64,000 nt of DNA. Source: Manihot esculenta (Eukaryota; Streptophyta; Magnoliopsida; Malpighiales; Euphorbiaceae). Both the position numbers and the translations under genes were made by a program. The first letter of the stretch is position 1; the number at the start of each line of letters is the position of its first letter. Below are positions 34,740-45,975 of this stretch, in pieces. The notes beneath the pieces are model-generated. The model did not search any database, had not been told where the DNA came from, and saw only the letters and a list, made by a program, of their open reading frames with translations. The stretch is taken from positions 14,509,051 to 14,573,050 of the forward strand of contig NC_035172.2 of NCBI RefSeq assembly GCF_001659605.2, given 5' to 3'.

Positions 34740-35897
34740 TCCCTTTGATAGGGCACCGGCTGCGCCGCTGCGACACTTTCATCCCCCTTCAAAGCATTTT
34801 TCGGTACGGCACGTGCCCCTTGCCGTACCTTCCCTCCGCCCCTGCACCTCGACATGTACCTTCCTATGCTCCCTATCCCCTGCCAATTTCAACCCATATA
34901 AGAGAGCACTCAACTCTAGCTATAATGAATTACACACCCTTAGCCTTACCGAGAAACCTTCAATCCAAAACTTTCTATCATCTCGCAACACACACCCAAC
35001 CCCATTATTATCTAGATTCAGTATTTAAGATTCACTACGAACATTAACTAAATAAAATTATTAATACAGAAAAACATTGGCCATTTTGTTAAATTATATA
35101 GCCTAATAATATATTGAGAACTGTACATTAGCTTTCTGGTTGAGGTAAAATTTTTTTAGAACTATTTTATTTTTTATATTTTTTTCTAAGTATATAAATA
35201 TGTAACATTCTCCTAATATATTTTATTAAAAAAAATTAAAGAGAAATAAAAAAAATTCTAATCGCAATAGACGTAGTTAAATTGGCGAATTACGTTAAAT
35301 TATATGTAATATTTACTATTCGTACTTATTATTTGATTGTGTAATTATTCGATTCTTAACACCTCTGAGTAAGGAATATATATCAGTTCTATGGATGTCA
35401 AATTTGAGTTTGATTACAAGCATATTAGCCAATAAAAGAATCAACCTTCCCTAGTTAATGGGTTTAGCCGCATATAATAACTGAGAGAGCCGAGGTCCTG
35501 GATCTAAGTTTTCTCCTTTGTTGGCGATGATAATCCTTTCTTTTAACACTTATTTTTTTATTCTCTTTTTTCCTCCTTAGATTACGTCTGCTATAATATT
35601 ATATGTTGACACTAACATGATTTAGTAATAGGGGCATGCTCTGTTCTAATAAAAATTTATGGTGTGCAGTCAGCTATTTAAGACTGAGCCGGTTAAGTAA
35701 AAAATAGTCTATGCCTCTGGGTTCCATCCTCCCTAAGTGATGATATCTGATAGGACAAGTCTGAGGTGATTTACAATGCATCTTTCATGCATTATACTTC
35801 ATACACTTTTGGCGTATTTAAGGCCTCCATAACGGGCATGTCAATGGACCCATGGGCTTATTTTTTATTGATCATGCATATGGGTCGGACTTAAGGC

Positions 35898-35953
<56 letters not shown>

Positions 35954-36846
35954 TAGAGATTATCAGGTGTACTTTTATGCCTCTATTATTTATTTATAAT
36001 TAATGATAAGAGTAAATTTTGAGACTACATCTGGTTATTGCAAAGTCCCTGTTTTGAATTTCGAATCAGTTTCCGCTTTAGGGTTCGTCTTTCTTCTCCA
36101 TCGCTTAGGCTTCATCCTTTGAGAAATATGCTTTCCTTTCTTCTCAAAACTTCAATTTTCTTTTGATTGAGGTATGGTATTCTCTTATGCTATAACTCCT
36201 CTAGAATATCCATTAGTTGAAGATGTTGTTTCAATAGTTATCCCCTCTTATTTATTTCAACATATTTTCAACAACCTCACCGACTTTGAGATTTTTAGGT
36301 TAAGACTCCTTTGTGTAATGAGCAAATTGCACTCTTCAATTCAAATGATTGGAACTTGATTGATGATCATAACAGGGCGTAACTTGGTCTTTTTTCCTAA
36401 AATAATACAATTTCAAGTTAGTTTTCCCTTTTACACCATTTTTCTTGAAAGTATTACCGCAATTTAACTTAACTTTTTGAATGTTAACCTCTAATTTGAT
36501 TCTATATGTAAAATATTTTGAAACCATTTGCTTATATTGGGGCTTTGTATCCTTAGTTAATATGTTTCGTACCTTCTTATAAGTAGTAAAAGTAGCCAAT
36601 AGATTTTAGTATTTTAGCCATAGGCTAAGGTTGTCCTTATTTATGGGGTATAAAGATTCAATTAAATGATGAATTAAAATTTTTTTCATTGTCCAACTAA
36701 AAGGAGTCTCTACAATTGAGTGGGTTATTGGACTAGCTTGGGAAGAGACCCCTTAGATTTGTAATAAGTTTCTTAGATTGTATTTTATGACCAAATATGT
36801 TTTATTCATTTGACATTTGTTGAAAAAAAATAAATTAAAATCGACA
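34740..36846. other. Intergenic DNA, no gene supported
   Basis: 34745-35030 is C-rich and open in two frames, but the products are low-complexity and unlike anything I know. 36174-36359 has a 61-codon ORF, unrecognised, at an ordinary length for chance. The rest is AT-rich and holds the TTA microsatellite. Confidence 0.6.
35898..35951. repeat. (TTA)18 microsatellite
   Basis: Eighteen uninterrupted TTA units. Confidence 0.97.
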
Positions 36847-36860
36847 AATATTTATTTTAG

Positions 36861-36940
36861 TTTGGTGGTAAGTGCATCTGAGTAAATTTAAAAGGTCTCT
36901 ATTCCTCTAATCTTCAATCCCTATTTCAAAAAAAAAAAAA
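36861..36940 (+). mobile_element. Short tRNA-derived SINE with target duplication
   Basis: About 67 bp of tRNA-like sequence ending in a run of about 13 A. An A-box-like TTTGGTGGTAAGTGC starts it and a decayed B-box region (CTCTAATCTTCAATCCC) follows about 30 bp later. The 14-bp direct repeats AATATTTATTTTAG (36847-36860) and AATACTTATTTTAG (36941-36954), with one mismatch, flank it exactly, as expected from LINE-driven insertion. Confidence 0.7.
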
Positions 36941-36954
36941 AATACTTATTTTAG

Positions 36955-37905
36955 TCCCCTAAAGAGAACTTCATTATGCTATTACTTTTGTGTTTCTCCA
37001 TTTTAGCTAACTATTTCTTCTTTTTTTTTCGCATTTTCTTCTATTGCAATGGATAACATCAAATTTTCAAAGAATTTTACTCGATCTCATAAGAACCTCC
37101 TGGATACAGTAAGGGCTTTCAGCGGTACTGCAGCCACACCTATATCAATAGTCAAGACTCCTATTCGTAATTCTGGCCTTGAAGTCCTTCGATAAAACGT
37201 TTCCAACAGCCCTTTAAGTACTCAACTCAAGTTAATTCATACTGAGTTGAAAATATTGAGAAAATTGAGACAATTTCATAATAAGAAAAATAATGAGAGA
37301 ATTGAGAGAATTTTGATAGAATTAAGATAATCAAATCTCAAACAAATGAAAGTAAATTGAAACAAAGAAGATGTTAAAATCCCACCACTTTCATCAAAAT
37401 TTCTTCATAGCCATTCTCAAGTTTGTTTCGATAATACTTCTTCCTTGTCTAAGATATTTTCTAGGTTTATCTATCCATGCTATAAACAAGTGTGCATTAG
37501 CTAAAATAATATTTTCTTGGATTTTATAAACCTAATCTCTTTGGCCGGAGATGGGGAAGAAAGGAGAGGTAATTGATCATCATTAGTGAAGAAAGTATTA
37601 CAGTCATCTTCTAATAGGAAGGAATCACTATATAAATATGCTTTTGGCATATTAGGTCTCTAAATAAACTCATTGAATTTGATTTCTTGTGTACAAATTT
37701 GTAAATTATATTTGAAAATTTGATAAGACTGTTAAAAAATATTGGTTTAATCCAATAAATCTGATCGGTTTAAACCAATCCAAACAAGCAAACTAAATTA
37801 ATTCACCAATTCAAGTTAATTTATATTATTAAATTCAAGCATTTTGTTTTCATCGGTTAGATTCTTCACTTGGAAATCACCCTAATTTTACCCAAATTGC
37901 TAATA
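36955..37905. other. AT-rich intergenic DNA, no gene seen
   Basis: Includes an ATTGAGA-rich purine stretch at 37245-37330. No coding or repeat structure I can name. Confidence 0.6.
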
Positions 37906-37910
37906 CGGGG

Positions 37911-38403
37911 CAACTAGCCTTGGATTTTACGGCAGAGTTGGACCGGGACTAACTTTTATATTTTAATTATTATTTTGGATATTTTGGGTATTTTTATTAT
38001 TTTGCATATTAGAGTTTTATTTCTATTGTAAATAGCCTCCCTTGGCTATTAGGATTTTAGACTCCTATTAGAATTAGGATTATTTTGCATATTAGAGTTT
38101 TATTTCTATTTAGCCTCCCTTGGCTATTAGGATTTTAGACTCCTATTAGGATTAGGATTATTTTATTTCTATTATAAATAGCCTCCCTTGGCTATTAGAA
38201 ACGGACTTTTCACTTTTCAATCTTTGAGGAATTTCAATAAGACTTTTAGTCTTTCAGCTTATCTTTTCTCCTATTTCGTCTTAGCCAAACGATATTGGTT
38301 AAAACTCCTGACAGAGTCTAAATAGTCCTTCTTTTCTCTTATTTCGTATTAACCAAACGATATTGGTTACAGCTTCTGACGGAGTCTAAATAGTCCTGCT
38401 TCA
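37911..38403 (+). repeat. 5' LTR of the deleted gypsy element (493 bp)
   Basis: Starts TAATACGGGG (TG mutated to TA) and ends CCTGCTTCA. It contains a duplicated ~80-bp stretch around GAGTTTTATTTCTATTTAGCC and a duplicated AACCAAACGATATTGGTTA segment. The first 55 bp copy the 3' end of the ORF. Confidence 0.92.
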
Positions 38404-38405
38404 GA

Positions 38406-38418
38406 TTGGTATCAGAGC
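38406..38418 (+). other. Primer binding site of the deleted element
   Basis: TTGGTATCAGAGC, initiator Met tRNA type, right after the LTR. Confidence 0.9.
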
Positions 38419-38428
38419 GAAGTCGACC

Positions 38429-39697
38429 ATGGCAGATAACCAAGAGGCGCGACTTGCTGCGATTGAGGCATCCTTAGAAGAATTGAAGGAGATGATCAGA
38501 CAACTGATCCTACAGCAGGGAATCCACCAACCCGCCGTTGCCGCACACCCCCAACCAGTCGCCAATCCTGTGGCCGTCAATCCTGTGGCCACCATTCCTA
38601 TGGCCGCCAATCCTAAGGTCACCTATGTGGTGAAAAAAATCTTATGTTCAACAAAACAGGAGGATGAGACGCAAAGGAAGAAGATTTTTCAGGCAAAGTG
38701 TCGAGTAGGAGAGGCAATTTGCAGGCTAATTATAGATAGCTGCAGTTGTGAGAATCTGATAGCTAAGCAATTGGTAGAAAAATTACAGTTGCCTACACAG
38801 CCTCACCCCTCACCCTACAAAGTCGGATGGATCAAGGAAGGACCGACAATTGAGGTCAACAGAATCTGCAGCGTGCCTATCTCGATCGGTAAATCTTATA
38901 CTGAACCTGTTAATTGTGATGTTGTGGATATGGATTGCTGTGGAATTTTGCTAGGTCGCCCTTGGCAATTCGACGTTGATGCTTTGCATAAAGGGAAGGA
39001 GAATTCATACATGTTCATGTGGAATCAAAAGAAGATTACTATCTTGCCTTCCGGTTCTGCGAAACATTCTAAGGTGGAAGGGAAGCATACTGTTGCTGTT
39101 TCTACGGGAGTGCAGAAGCTATCAGGCGCAGTTGAGAAATCTGAAGGCACACTAGCCTTATTGATGAGAGCAAAAGGTACAATGGAGGATGCACCATCTT
39201 TACCACCGCCCGTCAAAGAGTTGTTAAAGGAGTTTCCTAAGATAGTGGAGGAGTCATCAAAGCGTCCACCCCAGCGGGATATCCAACATCAGATTGATCT
39301 CATTCCTGGATCAAAATTACCGAATCTGCCTCATTACAAGATGAGTCCAAAGGAGAGTAAAAACCTCCAAGGCCAGGTGGAATTTGCTTACAACAGTATT
39401 GCAGCAAGCAACTTGGCAAAGCAGCACGTGGATGTTTTCAAACAGGAGCGTGGTGGAGGACAGAAAAAGCTTGACGCCAAGAAGATTGGTCCATTCCGGA
39501 TCATTCAGAAGATCAATGACAATGCCTATGCTCTTGACCTCCCACATGAAATGAAAATTTCGAAGACGTTTAATGTGGCAGATCTATTTCAGTACTACCC
39601 TGCTGATGACAACTCGAGGACGAGTTCTTTACAAGTGGAAGGGAATGATACGGGACAACTAGTCTTGGATTTTACGGCAGAGTTGGACCGAGGCTAA
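38429..39697 (+). CDS. 422-aa fused gag/protease/integrase remnant, open frame
   Basis: Starts at ATG in the context ccATGG, 10 bp after the primer site. Residues 1-30 form a likely coiled coil (EASLEELKEMIRQLILQQ), a gag remnant; 35-65 are PVANPVAVNPV-type repeats; 90-200 is a retropepsin fold with IIDSCS (D103) and ILLGRPW (174-180); 255-313 is the region before reverse transcriptase, ending HYKMSPKESKNLQ; from 315 the frame jumps to integrase (VEFAYNS) and then to its C-terminal part (KKIGPFRIIQKINDNAYALDL). The join falls on a QVE/VEF similarity shared by the two parts, suggesting microhomology deletion. No chromodomain seen. The protease has Cys where D-S/T-G has Gly, so it may be inactive. 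The stop lies 52 bp inside the 3' LTR. Whether a protein is made is unknown. Confidence 0.85.
   Translation: MADNQEARLAAIEASLEELKEMIRQLILQQGIHQPAVAAHPQPVANPVAVNPVATIPMAANPKVTYVVKKILCSTKQEDETQRKKIFQAKCRVGEAICRLIIDSCSCENLIAKQLVEKLQLPTQPHPSPYKVGWIKEGPTIEVNRICSVPISIGKSYTEPVNCDVVDMDCCGILLGRPWQFDVDALHKGKENSYMFMWNQKKITILPSGSAKHSKVEGKHTVAVSTGVQKLSGAVEKSEGTLALLMRAKGTMEDAPSLPPPVKELLKEFPKIVEESSKRPPQRDIQHQIDLIPGSKLPNLPHYKMSPKESKNLQGQVEFAYNSIAASNLAKQHVDVFKQERGGGQKKLDAKKIGPFRIIQKINDNAYALDLPHEMKISKTFNVADLFQYYPADDNSRTSSLQVEGNDTGQLVLDFTAELDRG
39635..39645 (+). other. Polypurine tract of the deleted element
   Basis: GTGGAAGGGAA immediately before the LTR start TGATACGGG. It lies inside the ORF and is translated. 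Confidence 0.75.
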
Positions 39698-40148
39698 CTT
39701 TTATATTTTAATTATTATTTTGGATATTTTGGGTATTTTTATTATTTTGCATATTAGAGTTTTATTTCTATTGTAAATAGCCTCCCTTGGCTATTAGGAT
39801 TTTAGACTCCTATTATGATTAGGATTATTTTGCATATTAGAGTTTTATTTCTATTTAGCCTCCTTTGGCTATTAGGATTTTAGACTCCTATTAGGATTAG
39901 GATTATTTTATTTCTATTATAAATAGCCTCCCTTGGCTATTAGAAACGGACTTTTCACTTTTCAATCTTTGAGGAATTTCAATAAGACTTTTAGTCTTTC
40001 AGCTTATCTTTTCTCCTATTTCGTCTTAGCCAAACGATATTGGTTAAAACTCCTGACGAAGTCTAAATAGTCCTTCTTTTCTCTTATTTCGTATTAACCA
40101 AACGATATTGGTTACAACTCCTGACGGAGTCTAAATAGTCCTGCATCA
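39646..40148 (+). repeat. 3' LTR of the deleted gypsy element (503 bp)
   Basis: Starts TGATACGGGAC and ends CCTGCATCA, followed by the ATTGC duplication. Highly similar to 37911-38403. Confidence 0.93.
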
Positions 40149-40153
40149 ATTGC

Positions 40154-41570
40154 TCACTTCCTCCACTTTTTAATAGTCATAAGAGAATCACATCAAATTA
40201 TCAAATACATAAACTACACGAAACTTATCATCAAGTTGCTATCAACCTTAAATCTTACTTATGATTGGTTATCAAATTTACTACTTTTTTCATATTAATT
40301 TCTATAATTTTTATCATATTTTTCATGGTAAAAAAATAGATTTTCACTTATTTGGATTTTGATTTTGGACAAGTTTAGAAGCGCAAATGTGAAAAGAAGC
40401 CAACAGAGGCTATTTTAGAGCTATTTTGGACTAACAAGTTTTGCTTTGCCTAGTTTTAGTTTTGACGGCGGTATAGAATTCAAATTATTTCATATAGTTA
40501 TAAATACGATTAGATAAAAGACAGTAAAATGATTTGTTGATTTATTTTCTTCCTTTCAAAATTTGAATATTTTCTTTAATCTTTCTTGTTAGGAAAAAAT
40601 ATATATAAGGGTTGTTTTAGAAGTAGAAAATCAGCTCCTAATTTATCTCCTCATCTCTGCATTCATCTCATCTCTTCCCATCTCTCAATTTCTACAGTTG
40701 AACAATTTTTCTTTTTTTCTTTTTCTTTTCGCATTTTGTAATGGCTCTTAATAGCTAAATACTCTATTTTAGTTGAAAGTTAATCTAGTTGAGGTTTTTA
40801 TCAAGTTGTGAGATCTAATCTCATTTTCTGTTTATCTTAATTTCTGTTTTGGTTTCTTTTCTATTTTCGAGAAATACCAACTTCATTGTTATCTCCTTAA
40901 ATATTCAAGAGGCCTATTGAATCTCTTAACTAGATAATATATTGCTAATTAACGCAAGTAAATATGTCATTGTTTAATTGGGTTAATACAAGTAGCAATT
41001 AACATATCTATTTATATTAAGGAATTGAGTGATTTGGTTTAAATAATTCACTTGCAATTATTAATCAAGTTTGGATTCTTCTTTTCTTAAAACAATTAAT
41101 TAATTTTTTTTGAAGTAAAAAACAATTAATTAATTAAATCTACATACTTGTTGGGATTGTTAATTAATTAGAAATTAATTTAGCACTTTGCAAATTAATT
41201 TAACCTTAAAGAGGAATTGGTGGGATTTGCTTATTTGAACATTATAACCAAACAATAGAAAATTAAGTGTGATTGATAAACTTCTTAACTTTGATTACCT
41301 TCAGCTGAACTTTTAATTAATTGTTTATTTTATTATTTCATCATATTTATTTTCTTCCCTCTTAAGTTTTCTTGATTCAAAATTTCTAATTGAAATTTCC
41401 TTCTTTTCTCTTTTTATTTTAACAATTTTTTTCTTATATTTTCTTACTTGGCATTTAAATTAAACAAATTTAGGATTTCTGTGGGATCGACACTCATTCA
41501 CCCTTTCCACAAGAATTATTGAATTGGAAAGGGGGAATCAGTTATAATTGATGGATTCAACGCCTATTAA
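40154..41570 (+). other. AT-rich sequence, possibly a decayed Athila 5' LTR
   Basis: It lies upstream of an Asp-type primer site at 41574, so at least its right part should be the 5' LTR of the relic that follows. The stretch GTGGGATCGACACTCATTC near 41480 resembles Athila LTR ends. No second LTR copy was found, so the left edge cannot be set. No gene seen. Confidence 0.4.
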
Positions 41571-41617
41571 ATTTTGGTGCCATTGTCGTAGATCTTACTA
41601 ATTTATTTTTAGTTTTT

Positions 41618-43100
41618 ATGACCAGATTTGAAAATAATAGAATTCAGTTTGATCCTAAAATAGAGAATACTACAAAATGATTGAGGAAAGGAAACAAATT
41701 GCAAAAACAAGCAAATTCGGGTACGTCTTAGCCACCTACCTGAGCATTTGCAATTGAGAATATTGATAATTCTACATTTGCAAGGCTACTCGAACACTCA
41801 GAAAATTCCAGAAGAGAAGAAGTAATGGCCGCAAAAGAGCAACCACTTTGCATCACCTATCCATTGCTGAACACACCCTTGGAACTGTGAATAGGTTTGA
41901 TCCACATGCTACCCAAGTTCCATGGGCTGGAAAGCAAAAATCCACATCGCCATCTGAAACAGTTTTACATTATTTGTTCAAGTATAAGACCACAGGGGAT
42001 AACTGATGAGCAAATCAGGTTAGTAGCATTTCCTTTTACTTTGGTTCAATCTGCTAAAGATTGACTTTATTATTTGCCTCTAGAATCAATTACCACCTCG
42101 GTGCAAATTAGATATTTATTTCTAGAGAGATTTTTTCCAGCAGCTAAAACTTCATCTATAAGAAAAGAAATTAGTGGAATCAAGCAAATAAAGAATGAAA
42201 CACTTCATGAATATTGGGAATGTTATAATAAATTGATTGCAAGCTGTCCTAAACACGGAATCATGCTAAGACAAACTCAACCTCCATTGCTATGAAGGGT
42301 TGTTATCTTTAGAAAGAAGAATAATTGATGCTGCTAGTAGAGGAGCTATTTCAGAGATGGAACCTAAAGATGGTAAAAATCTTATCTAAAAAATTACTAT
42401 GAATTCTAAGCAATATGGCCGAGAAGAAGACGTTTCTATAAGTGCGAATGAGGTAAGTATAACATCTTTAGACTATAAAATCTCACAACTTACCACTGTA
42501 ATTCAATAATTGGCTGCAGGAAATAATGCAAGGACTTGTGGAATTTGCAAAATGTTTGACCATCCCACAGAAATATGCCCCACCACCCTTTAGGAAGGTG
42601 AGCAACAAGTAAATGTAATTGGAGGATTCAATGGACAACAAAGGAAGTATGATTTATATTTGAATATGTATAATCCCGAATAGAGAGATCATTCCAACCT
42701 TAGCTATGGGAATAGACAGCAAAACTTCTAGCCAAGAGCAAATTATCAAGCTTTAAATTCAGGCATATCTTTAGAAGACATTGTGCAATCCCTCGCTAAC
42801 CTCACTTTTCAATAGGAAACAAAGTGAAGCATACAAAATTTGGAGAACCAAATGAGCCAACTTGCCATTTCGATGAGGAAGCTGGAATCCCTAAGAAAAC
42901 TACCCTCTCAAACCGTGCCAAACCCAAAATAGAATGCAAGTGTAATCACATTGCGAAATGTATGGGAGCTGAACACTGATAGCTCAAAGAAGCTTGCCCA
43001 AGGCAGTACCCCAGGTTTGATGCCAGGAACAGAACAGAAGCTAAAAATTCAGACAGAGAAACAGTCTCAAAATTCAAAAATAAAACAACCCATAATTTAG
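41618..43100 (+). pseudogene. Athila relic gag
   Basis: Starts MTRFENNRIQFDP (41618), comparable to MTRSESRDTLPFDP in the other Athila element. Recognisable parts: KFHGLESKNPH-like (41920), the LEITTSVQIRYLFLERFFPA segment at 42080-42130, KNETLHEYWECYNKLIASCP (42190-42250) and a CRICKMFDHPTEICP-like knuckle (42530-42580). Multiple stops, e.g. TGA at 42062 and 42293. Confidence 0.8.
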
Positions 43101-43299
43101 GTAACATGCCCCTCTTTTTCCTGAAAGACTTTCTCAGTCTAAAAGGGGAAGTGAAGAAAAAGAAATCTTGAAGATTTTTTACAAAGTCCAGCTAAACATA
43201 CCTCTCCTTAAAATTATAAAGTAAATACCTAGGTATACGAAATTTCTAAAATATTTATGCACTAATAAAAGAAAATTGTTTGGGCATAAAAAAATAAAA

Positions 43300-43760
43300 G
43301 TGGGTGAAAATGTATCAGTTGTACTTCAATGAAAAATTCCATAAAAATTTAAAGATAAAAACATATTTGCAATATCATGTAAAATTGGAAATTATGGAAT
43401 TAGGAAGGCAATGTGTGATCTAGGAGCTTCAATAAATGTTATGCCTCTGTCTATTCATTTGTCTTTAAATGCAGGTCCATTGAAGCAAATAAAAGTTACA
43501 CTCCAACTCGCTGATAGATCGATAGTGTGTTAGAGGATGTCTTGGTATAAGTAGGGAAGTTAATTTTTCCAGCAAATTTTTTCTTCTTGGAAATGGAAGA
43601 TGATAGTTCATCCAACTCCACCGATTTGTTGGTAGGGAGACAATTCCTCAGCACAGCAACTACAAAGATTGACTGCATGAAAGCACGCTAACAATGGAGT
43701 TCGATGGAGAGGTGGTAAAATTGAATGTCTATGATGTGATGAAATATTCTGAAGATAATT
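43300..43760 (+). pseudogene. Athila relic protease
   Basis: Contains AMCDLGASINVMPLSI (43408-43455), the Athila retropepsin active site (DLGAS), and further on LVGRQFLSTATTKID (43628-43670), matching LLGRPFLSTARIKID in the other copy. Frame breaks between the two parts. Confidence 0.8.
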
Positions 43761-43920
43761 TTACCCTTTGCAGCATATACGTTTATGAGCCTCTCGCCTA
43801 AGAAATTTTTGAATTAAGCAAGTAGGACAAATTAGAAATAGTCCTAATCGAAAGCTTAACAATGGATAGTCTTGCAATGGCACATCACAATTCAATGAAG
43901 AAATAATAGAAACAGTCTGC

Positions 43921-45290
43921 TTGTTGGACATTTTAAGCCATAAGGTAAATATCTATAACTCGGTTCCAATACTTAGTACTTATAACAAACTTCTTCCTTC
44001 TATTCTGCAGGCATCGGAACTTGAGTTGAAAACACTTTCAACTTATTTGAAATATGTATTTTTGGAAAGTATTAACACGCTCTTGGTCACAATATCTAAT
44101 AACCTAAGTGAGGAAGAAGAAGACAAGCTTATTCAGGTGTTGAAGGAGTATAAAGAGGCTTTCGGATGGATAATTGCGGACATAAAAGAGTTGAGTCCAT
44201 CTACTTTCATGGATAAGATCCTCCTTGAAGAGGAGGGTAAGCCAAAAAGAGAGGCACAAAGAAGGTTGAACCCACCTATGATGGAGGTTGTGAAGAAGGA
44301 TGTGATAAAATTACTTGATGCAAAAATAATATATGCAATTTCAACCAGTAATCGGGTAAGTCTAGTCCAATTCATATCCAAGAAAATAGGAATAATCGTG
44401 GTGACCAATGCATAAGGAGAATCGATACCCACCCGTGTTTAGAATGAGTGGAGGTTTTGTATAGACTACCGCAAGCTAAATTCAGAAACTAGGAATGATC
44501 ATTTTCCTTTACCCTTTATTGATTAAATGTTAGAAAGATTGGTAGGAAAAACTTACTTCTATTGTTTTGATGGTTTTTTAGGATTTTACCAAATACCAGT
44601 GGCTCTAGAAGATCAAGAGAAAACAACATTCACTTGTCCATTCGAACTTTTGCTTATAGAAGAATGCATTTTGGGCTTTGCAATGCACCAACAACTTTTC
44701 AAAGGTGTATGGTCAGTATATTTTCAGAATTTGTTGGTCACAATTTATGGTAATTCATTTGAAGAATGCTAGTTAACCTCACCCAAAGTTTGAAAAGGTG
44801 TTTGGGGTCTAATTTGATCTTGGATTATGAAAAAGGCCATTTCATGGTAGATCAAGGACTAATCTTAGGTCATGTAGTGTCTAAAAGAGGGATTGAGGTT
44901 GATAAGGTCAAAGTTGATGTGATAAAAGCTTTCCCATACCCCATGTATGTGCGAGACATTTCTTGGTCATGCAAGGTTTTATAGGAGGTTTATCAAGGAC
45001 TTCTCAAAGATAGCTTAGCCATTGTGCAAAATCTTGCAAAAGGATGTGCCATTCAATTTTAATGAAGATGTAGGGAAGCCTTTGATACTTTAAAAGAAAA
45101 GCTGGTTACTGCCCCCATTATGCAATCACCAAATTGGGAATACTATTTGAGATAATGTGTGATGTAAGCAATTATGCCCTAGGGTCTGTTCTTGGTCAAT
45201 GTATTAATAAGAAACCTCATGTTATATGCTATGCATCTAGAACTTATGCTACATAACAATCGCTCAAAGTAAGTCATGATTTGTTAGTAC
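43921..45290 (+). pseudogene. Athila relic reverse transcriptase and RNase H
   Basis: An open stretch to 44412 carries AFGWIIADIKELSPSTFMDK and RRLNPPMMEVVKKDVIKLLD, the usual Athila entry to reverse transcriptase. Then WRFCIDYRKLN (44450), FYQIPVALEDQEKTTF (44585-44632), a region where the FMDD site should be (about 44740) that is not readable, and RNase H parts IMCDVSNYAL (45155) and VICYASRTYA (45215). Stops and shifts throughout. Confidence 0.85.
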
Positions 45291-45339
45291 AAGACAAGGC
45301 CACGTGGCAAGGATCTGATAAGTAGAAAATGTAGTCTAG

Positions 45340-45678
45340 CCCGAAGAAAGGGGCAGAGACAAAGTTGAATTACCCTCCTCTCAAAAATTTGGCGTTTACA
45401 GTCCTCATGTCATCCACAAAGCTATGACCATACTTCGAATCACACACTATAGAAGTCAGAACCAAATATCCTCTACGAAAGGTTCTACACAGGATGGAGT
45501 TGTTAGGGTCGTTTTTCACCTAGGCGATAACATTATTAGCCTATGATAGTAGGCATGTTCCAAGGAAGGCCATGAAAGGTCAGGTACTAGCCGATTTTGT
45601 CGCGGAAATGACTCCACCGTTAGAATATTTAGAATCTTCTAAAGTAACCATATAAGAGTGAAAGGTTTGAATAGACTG
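45340..45678 (+). pseudogene. Tat2 RNase H remnant
   Basis: Reads TKLNYPPLKNLAFTVLMSST (45360-45420), PYFESHTIEV, LLAYDSRHVPRKAMKGQ (45540-45590) and VLADFVAEMTPPLE, matching Tat1 30064-30330. It ends in EWKV-stop-ID at 45655-45675, the very start of the second RNase H, where an unrelated insert begins. Confidence 0.82.
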
Positions 45679-45975
45679 TAACAGCCCGGATGTGATCCCC
45701 GGCACTGTTACCGTTCACGGCCCAGGGCTATCCCTCGCCTGGCCTCTTGCCACCTCGGGCTTTCCACTGGCGTCGTGAATAGCTCTTAACATCCATTCAC
45801 CCTCACGGGTTCCTGGCAGGATTTGTCCCCTTGGGTTCTTGCATCGAATGCATCCTTCCCCAAGTGGATTTGGCCCAAATTTCCCTTTGGAAATTAGGTC
45901 GCCTCCCCCACTACTCGAACCCTTGACCTCCCACTTTAAGGGAATAGTCTGGTGAGAGTGAGTACTCAACTATTT
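45679..45975 (-). mobile_element. Unclassified short insert with tRNA-like promoter boxes
   Basis: About 0.29 kb, GC-richer than its surroundings. On the minus strand it starts near TAGTTGAGTACTCACTC (A-box-like), has AAGGGTTCGAGTAG (B-box-like) about 45 bp later, and ends ATCCGGGCTGTTACA. The box spacing suits a tRNA-derived SINE. But the last 12 bases (CGGGCTGTTACA) also equal the LTR ends of Tekay-like family A, so a short LTR-type element is possible. No target duplication found. It stands in place of the second RNase H of Tat2. Confidence 0.4.

Larger units (their letters stand above)
37911..40148 (+). mobile_element. Internally deleted gypsy element with one ORF (2238 bp)
   Basis: LTRs 37911-38403 and 39646-40148, Met-type primer site, polypurine tract and perfect target duplications ATTGC (37906-37910 and 40149-40153). 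The internal region is only 1.24 kb and lacks reverse transcriptase catalytic parts, RNase H and most of integrase, so it must depend on another element. The reading frame across the deletions is kept open. Lineage within Ty3/gypsy not resolved. Confidence 0.93.
41571..45300 (+). mobile_element. Relic of an Athila-type gypsy element
   Basis: Begins with TTTTGGTGCCATTGTCG (41571-41587), a mutated copy of the Asp-tRNA primer site TGGCGCCGTTGCCG typical of Athila. Gag, protease, reverse transcriptase and part of RNase H follow in order with many stops and shifts. Sequence changes to a Tat element near 45300 with no LTR between. It is related to the Athila element at 48819-58026 but far more decayed. 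Confidence 0.85.

Noticed and set aside
34745..35047. 100-codon ORF in a C-rich stretch
   Set aside because: Two frames are open over the same bases, the composition is Pro/Ser/Thr-rich, and I see no domain, intron signals or conserved partner.
36174..36359. 61-codon ORF beginning MVFSYAITPLEYP
   Set aside because: Length is within chance expectation and I recognise no family; no second exon found.
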